Source: Thermoanaerobaculia bacterium
GTDB taxonomy: Bacteria; Acidobacteriota; Thermoanaerobaculia; Multivoradales; J023
Assembly: GCA_030431255.1 (NCBI GenBank)
Contig: JAUIJL010000004.1
Location: forward strand, 62,001 to 126,000
Direction of reading: 5' to 3'
DNA: 64,000 bases
Shown: piece by piece, positions 59,442 through 64,000 of the stretch
How positions within the stretch are numbered: the stretch's first letter is position 1
Layout: every line of letters begins with the position of its first letter
Notes under the pieces: model-generated
What the model was told of the DNA's origin: nothing
The model's input: the letters and a program-made list of their open reading frames with translations, nothing else
Database searches by the model: none
Translations under genes and position numbers: made by a program

Positions 59442-62025
59442 GGGACTCCTCCGCGTTGATCACCGGGTCCAGTGGGCTCACCTGAGCCTCCGCAACGTCG
59501 CCTCCTTGCGGCGGCTCGGCACCTTCCGTCTCTTCATCCAGCTTGGGAAGCTCAAAGGCGTTGGCCTTGCCGAGAAGCCCGATGAGAATCTGCATGGTTC
59601 TATCGGACAGGGCATCGGAGTGCCCGCGAATCAGACTCGCCTGCTCGTCGATCACCCAATAGGGGCCGACCTTGTCCTGTTTGGGGGCAAGCCAATAATC
59701 CAGCGACGGTCCCTCTCCATTGGAGACGAATAAAGGTTTCTCTTCTTTGTCGCTCGGTTTAGTGGAGCAAGTGGGCTTGCGGGTTTCCTGTGGACACTTA
59801 CCGTTCGCGTCTTGACAGCAGAGCTCAAAATCCACCAATTGCTCTCGATGGGGCGCGACCCGTGTCAGAGCCTTTCGACGTTCTCCCGTCATCCCGATAT
59901 GTTTGTGCCCCAGGGCTAAGCCCTTCGCGGCCGGAAATACGAGGTCCGTAGCCCAATCCGTTTTGGACGAAATCGAGACCACCATGGGTTTGTGGAGGTT
60001 GTCGCGCCGGGATCGAAGCTCGTCGTCGACGTTTTTGAAGGCCTCGCGGAGCTCCAAGGCACGGATCGACGGCGCCGCCGGATTGATCAAGAGCACCAAA
60101 TCGAAAGGATTCGGCAACGCCTCCGCCACTTTCCAATTCCGATTGGCTTCCCCATCTCTCCAGGCCTGCCGGAATACCTCAGCTCCGCTCCGGTATTGTT
60201 TGACCTCGCCGTCAGCCTCCCTCAGCCCCGCTTCCCTACAAGCGAGCTCTCCCAGCTCCTTTTCGGCCCTCGCCTGCGACAACTCGTAGACACGAAGCTT
60301 CGACACAAGCTCCAAGCGCTTTTCCCTTAGGTCTTTGAGCTCTTGTTTCCGCTGCAGCTGCCCGTCTAAGCGTGCCGACAGGTCTCGAATTTCTTTCTCT
60401 GACTCGACCACCTCCTGGGCCGATGCATCGACGATCGAGAATCGGCCCTGCAAATCCTTCAGCTTCCAATCTTCCCACTCAAGCACCGGAAAAGCCTGTT
60501 CGCCGGGTCGACACTCCTTGATCAGAGCGCTAGCCACCAAACCGGTGATGCCATTGCAAAGGTCTTCAATGTGCCCCTCTACGAAGCTCTCCACTTCCTG
60601 CTCACCCGTCCAGGAACCCGACAGGGGCTGATCCGGATCCGACCAGATACTCAGCCACTTCAGATGTTCTTTGAATTCGGCCACTTTGCCGACGAAATTC
60701 TGGATCTGCGGCTTCAACTCGTCTTCTTTGCTCTTTTTCTTAGCTCGCAGCTCCTCTACGCTCTCGACCTGGCCCGGACGACTCTCAATTTCCTTGATCT
60801 GATCCTGATTCACCTTGACCCACGCTCTTAGATCGGCGATTTTTGCGACGACCCACGGACCCGAATTCATCGATCCCATTCGTTCGCGGAAACGGCCGAC
60901 CTCTCCTCCTAGTGTGAGGATCCGCCGTTGCTCGCTCTCGGCCTTGACGGTCAGCGCCTCCGAGCGTTTGAAACTATGGTCGGCAGTCTTCTTGATTTGC
61001 TCGGCTTCGACAAACGCGCTAGCCGCCAGCGCCGAGCGGCCTTTGGTGGCCGACACCAAGCTCGGCCCCAAACCGAGCTCGGTAATCTTGCCGCCGAAGC
61101 TGTGGCCGATGGCGATCACCGTCGTCTTGGGAAGAACCGACAACCCTCTCTTTTTGCCAACGGCGCCATCGGGAAGCTTCTCAACGCAGGCTTTCTCGCT
61201 CACGACCTTCCGTACATGGTCGGGGAACAGCTCCTCGGAATCCTGCCGACAGGCGACTTTCACGCGCTTGCGCGCCAAATTCGAAAGGTCGTGAATCACG
61301 TCCATATAAGCCGCCCCGGATCCGCCGATGCGCTCAGCGGCCCGATCCCGAGACCAAAACGAAAGGAAATTCGGCAAGGCTCCGACAGCCCGAAGAAACC
61401 AGTTGTCTCGGCGGACGGGAACCCCCTTCCAGGTTAAAAACACACCGACCACACGGGAGCAGCTGAGGTCCGCCAGGGCCTTTTCGTGGTACGACCCCGC
61501 ATCCTTCAGCGTGACCCTTTGACAGCTTTCTTGGGCCGACAAGTCTTGTAAGAAGATCCTGAATCGCTCGAGATCCGAGCGGCACTTTCGGGGTTCTTCC
61601 GCCTCTTCGCCTTCACACACCATATTGGTCGCATAGTGCTTCCAGCCATGGGTGAAAAACACCAAGGTCAAGGCGTCTTCTTCGACTTTTTGCTTGGAGA
61701 GATCGCCTTCCAGCTCAGCTCGGATTTCACGGATCAGGGCTCGCGCGTCCTCCAGCTGAGTCGTCCCCTTCCGCAGCTGTCCCCAATCGTCGAGCTCGAT
61801 GACGGCCAAATCGTAGTTTCCACAAAGCTCGGAGCTTTTCTTGCGGTTCTTGCAAGTTTTTTGACGAAATAGATTCGGCTGGGTGTCTTCCTTCAGAAAT
61901 CTCGACTTGTCGGGCACGAAATACGGCTTGTCCTTGACACAGCCCACCAGCAACGCCGACACCAACAAAAGAATCCAAAGCCCCCACCCCGACCGGCCAA
62001 TCCGATCGCTCCCACTTTTGACCAT
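59413..62025 (-). CDS. Lipoprotein with alpha/beta-hydrolase fold split by coiled coils
   Basis: The 870-residue product starts with a lipoprotein signal (WILLLVSALLVGC, Cys29), so it is anchored on the envelope. Hydrolase parts are TLVFFTHGWKHYATN (124-133), the nucleophile elbow IAIGHSFGGK with Ser309, FDLVLLINPAAPS (641-653) and KPMVVSISSKTDWATDLVFPAAKG (679-702), the last two a hallmark of an esterase group. Between nucleophile and NPA are two long charged helices with heptad-like pattern (about 335-455 and 535-615), predicted coiled coil. The ATG at 62025 with GGGGA upstream is chosen. The C-terminal ~140 residues are acidic. It overlaps the following gene. Function unknown; a large coiled-coil insertion in such a hydrolase is unusual. 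Confidence 0.75.
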   Translation of the reverse strand: MVKSGSDRIGRSGWGLWILLLVSALLVGCVKDKPYFVPDKSRFLKEDTQPNLFRQKTCKNRKKSSELCGNYDLAVIELDDWGQLRKGTTQLEDARALIREIRAELEGDLSKQKVEEDALTLVFFTHGWKHYATNMVCEGEEAEEPRKCRSDLERFRIFLQDLSAQESCQRVTLKDAGSYHEKALADLSCSRVVGVFLTWKGVPVRRDNWFLRAVGALPNFLSFWSRDRAAERIGGSGAAYMDVIHDLSNLARKRVKVACRQDSEELFPDHVRKVVSEKACVEKLPDGAVGKKRGLSVLPKTTVIAIGHSFGGKITELGLGPSLVSATKGRSALAASAFVEAEQIKKTADHSFKRSEALTVKAESEQRRILTLGGEVGRFRERMGSMNSGPWVVAKIADLRAWVKVNQDQIKEIESRPGQVESVEELRAKKKSKEDELKPQIQNFVGKVAEFKEHLKWLSIWSDPDQPLSGSWTGEQEVESFVEGHIEDLCNGITGLVASALIKECRPGEQAFPVLEWEDWKLKDLQGRFSIVDASAQEVVESEKEIRDLSARLDGQLQRKQELKDLREKRLELVSKLRVYELSQARAEKELGELACREAGLREADGEVKQYRSGAEVFRQAWRDGEANRNWKVAEALPNPFDLVLLINPAAPSIRALELREAFKNVDDELRSRRDNLHKPMVVSISSKTDWATDLVFPAAKGLALGHKHIGMTGERRKALTRVAPHREQLVDFELCCQDANGKCPQETRKPTCSTKPSDKEEKPLFVSNGEGPSLDYWLAPKQDKVGPYWVIDEQASLIRGHSDALSDRTMQILIGLLGKANAFELPKLDEETEGAEPPQGGDVAEAQVSPLDPVINAEESHVETGVSME

Positions 62026-62282
62026 CTGCTTTCCCCCTCTTGGTTGGCCCGCGCCCTCGTCGACCAGCAACCTTCGGATGAAACAGCGTGGAAATGGAGC
62101 CCTATCCCCCAACCCCGTCTTTGACCCGCAGGTTTTGACCGCGGTTTTACCGACGATCCGCAGTTTTCGGTTGCATCCCATCCGTGGCCGCTGATTTCAT
62201 CGGGCCGACACTTTGCGACGCGACCCGGGAATCCTTCGTCCCGGTGGCTCCTATTGGACTTCTCGGTTTGTTTGGAGAATCG
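62026..62282. other. Divergent gap
   Basis: This 257-base gap lies between the lipoprotein hydrolase (-) and the DUF5916 protein (+). It should contain promoters for both; GGAGA at 62274-62278 serves the plus-strand gene. I see no other clear element. Confidence 0.35.
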
Positions 62283-64000
62283 ATGTCTCGTTCTTTTCTA
62301 CCGCTCCCCTGCTCTCTGTTTCTCGGCTTGATCATCGGCACGTCCATCGTGCTCGGCTCAGAAACCACGCCGAGCGACCGTCCTTCCCTCCAAGCGGCGC
62401 CCGTGCCGGCGACCCCGACCCTCGACGGCGACGTGCTGACGGATCCTGCTTGGCAAGGCCTCGTGCCCGCCACCGGGTTCGTGCAGACCACTCCCGACGA
62501 GGGCCGACCCGCCACCGAGCGAACCGAGGTCTACGTGACCTTCGACGCCCAGACCCTCTACATCGGCGTCGTCTGCCACGACCGCAATCCCGACGGCATC
62601 ATCGTCTCCGACAGCCGTCGGGACGCGTCCTTAGATGAAACCGACAGCTTCCAGGTGATCTTCGACACCTTCGGCGACCGCCAGACCGGTTTCGTCTTCG
62701 GCACCAACCCCGCCGGCATTCAATACGACGGTCAGGTGACCCGGGACGGTGAGGGCTTCAACCTCAATTGGGACGGCTCCTGGCAAGTGGCCGCGCGCAT
62801 CTTCAGTGAAGGCCCAGGCAGCGGGGACTCAGGTGGCTGGAGCGCCGAGATGGCCATTCCCTTCCGCACCCTGCGCTTTCCCCCGGGCAATCCACAGAGT
62901 TGGGGGCTCAACTTTCAGCGCAATATCAGACGCCACAACGAGCGGTCGTTCTGGGCCCCCCTTCCCCGGCAATTCGGCCTCAACCGGGTGTCCATGGCCG
63001 GCCGGCTCGTGGACCTGAACGTGCCGCGGCAGCGGTTGCTGCAGATCACCCCTTATGCGTTGGCCTCCGCCTCCGAAGGACCCGGCATCGACGGCACTGA
63101 AACCGATACCGAGCTCGGCATCGATCTGAAATACGGCGTCACCCCGAGCCTCACCCTCGACGCCACCTACAACACTGACTTCGCCCAGGTGGAGGCGGAC
63201 GTCCAACAGATCAACCTCGACCGCTTCAACCTCTTCTTCCCGGAAAAGCGGCCGTTCTTTTTAGAGAACGCCGGTGCCTTCAGCGTCGGGGTGCCCGAGG
63301 AAATCGAGCTCTTCTTCAGCCGACGGATCGGCATCGGCCCCAACGGCCGGAATATTCCGATCCTCGGCGGCCTTCGGCTCTCCGGCAAAGCCGACCGCAC
63401 CAATATCGGACTGCTTTACATGGGCACCGACGAGGTGGACGGGGTGCGCTCCGAAGACGAATTCGGTGTCGTTCGGGTGAGCCAAGATCTCGGCGAGCGC
63501 TCGTCCGTGGGTTTGATCTTCACCAGCCGCGAAGGGCAGGCCGACGGCGACACCAACCGCACCTTCGGGATCGACGGACGCTGGGGCATCGGCCAGAAAG
63601 TAGAGCTGCGCGGGTTTGCCGCCCGCACTGACACCCCTGGAGTCGAAGAAGACGACCACGCCTTTCGCGTCGGTGCCCGCTACGATTCCGAGCTCCTGTT
63701 CTCCGAGGCCAACTACACCGAGGTGGGTGAGGGATTCAATCCGGAGGTCGGTTTCCTGAGCCGACGCGGGTATCGCAAGCTCAACGGCTCCGTCCTGGTT
63801 CGCTACCGCCCGGAGAATTGGCTGGGTCTGCACGAGCTGCGACCCCACATCTCCTACCGCGGTTTTTGGGATTTCGACGACTTTCAGGAAACCGGCTACC
63901 TGCACATCGACAACCATTGGGAGTGGAAAAACGGCCACGAGGTGCACACGGGCATCAACTTCACCCGCGAGGGGGTCAAAGAGCCCTTCGAGATCTTCCC
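62283..64000 (+). CDS. DUF5916 outer-membrane barrel protein with CBM9-like domain, 5' part
   Basis: The frame is open from the ATG at 62283 to the window end (572 complete codons). It has a signal peptide (PLPCSLFLGLIIGTSIVLG), a CBM9-like N-terminal domain (TPTLDGDVLTDPAWQGLVPATGFVQ, YVTFDAQTLYIGVVCHD, FQVIFDTFGDRQTGFVFGTNPAGIQYDG, GWSAEMAIPFRTLRFP) and then a long beta-barrel part (about 240 on: TLDATYNTDFAQVEADVQQINLDRFNLFFPEKRPFFLENAGAF, the classic DUF5916 phrase). Such proteins are common outer-membrane receptors or channels in this kind of organism; the ligand is unknown. The C-terminal part is outside the window. Confidence 0.88.
   Translation, partial: MSRSFLPLPCSLFLGLIIGTSIVLGSETTPSDRPSLQAAPVPATPTLDGDVLTDPAWQGLVPATGFVQTTPDEGRPATERTEVYVTFDAQTLYIGVVCHDRNPDGIIVSDSRRDASLDETDSFQVIFDTFGDRQTGFVFGTNPAGIQYDGQVTRDGEGFNLNWDGSWQVAARIFSEGPGSGDSGGWSAEMAIPFRTLRFPPGNPQSWGLNFQRNIRRHNERSFWAPLPRQFGLNRVSMAGRLVDLNVPRQRLLQITPYALASASEGPGIDGTETDTELGIDLKYGVTPSLTLDATYNTDFAQVEADVQQINLDRFNLFFPEKRPFFLENAGAFSVGVPEEIELFFSRRIGIGPNGRNIPILGGLRLSGKADRTNIGLLYMGTDEVDGVRSEDEFGVVRVSQDLGERSSVGLIFTSREGQADGDTNRTFGIDGRWGIGQKVELRGFAARTDTPGVEEDDHAFRVGARYDSELLFSEANYTEVGEGFNPEVGFLSRRGYRKLNGSVLVRYRPENWLGLHELRPHISYRGFWDFDDFQETGYLHIDNHWEWKNGHEVHTGINFTREGVKEPFEIF

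Overview
The window is a GC-rich, gene-dense bacterial chromosome segment with Gram-negative features: a lipoprotein signal, outer-membrane barrels, a TonB-receptor-like barrel protein and secreted proteins. Several families together (DUF1844, DUF4388/PATAN, DUF5916 barrel, FHA-RDD, secreted S74-domain proteins, secreted proteins ending in a CDGFES-type motif, AtuA, HspR-like MerR beside dnaK) point to Acidobacteriota, perhaps a Thermoanaerobaculia-like lineage. That assignment is an inference from gene content; there is no rRNA here to test it.

Layout. 1-6147: the 3' half of a type I-E CRISPR-Cas locus (cas7e cut by the window edge, then cas5e, cas6e, cas1, cas2, and a free-standing DEDDh exonuclease), followed by a leader and an array of 37 repeats and 36 spacers. 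6304-14160: a secreted S74-domain protein, a potassium-uptake operon (very long TrkH/KtrB, TrkA/KtrA, and a HAMP-like membrane protein), a secreted protein, and two membrane proteins of unknown role. 14135-17154: an ArsR-SRPBCC fusion regulator under a perfect 15-bp inverted repeat, a DinB-fold protein and a YfcC-type transporter. 17212-25067 (minus strand): porin, thioredoxin-like protein and MauE-like protein, then a giant FHA-RDD protein and rsmE. 25205-34638: mostly metabolism (CDP-glucose dehydratase, dienoyl-CoA-reductase-like SDR, Dcp peptidase, aminotransferase, FKBP, Cys/Met PLP enzyme, MazG). 34940-42585: DUF1844, a TPR membrane protein and DUF4388, then dnaK with a HspR-like regulator and a cNMP-PilZ sensor. 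42746-54432: FkbM methyltransferase coupled to an AmpG-like transporter, tRNA-Ser(GCT), transketolase, a monooxygenase-fold protein, a beta-helix secreted protein, a TPR metallopeptidase, and a split AtuA plus enoyl-CoA hydratase. 54666-64000: CocE-type hydrolase, thioesterase, a RAYT-type transposase with palindromic repeats beside it, an ABC ATPase remnant, a lipoprotein hydrolase with coiled-coil insertions and its coupled partner, and the start of a DUF5916 barrel protein.

For novelty the best candidates are: (i) the FHA-RDD protein, whose linker carries eight Thr-x-x-hydrophobic motifs that look like ligands for its own FHA domain; (ii) the unfused DEDDh nuclease after cas2, with a leader-end palindrome and a biased first spacer base; (iii) the coiled-coil-split lipoprotein hydrolase with its translationally coupled membrane partner; (iv) a recurrent pattern of short tandem duplications spanning stop codons; (v) the RAYT with tandem palindromes. 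Most remaining genes are ordinary housekeeping or accessory genes.
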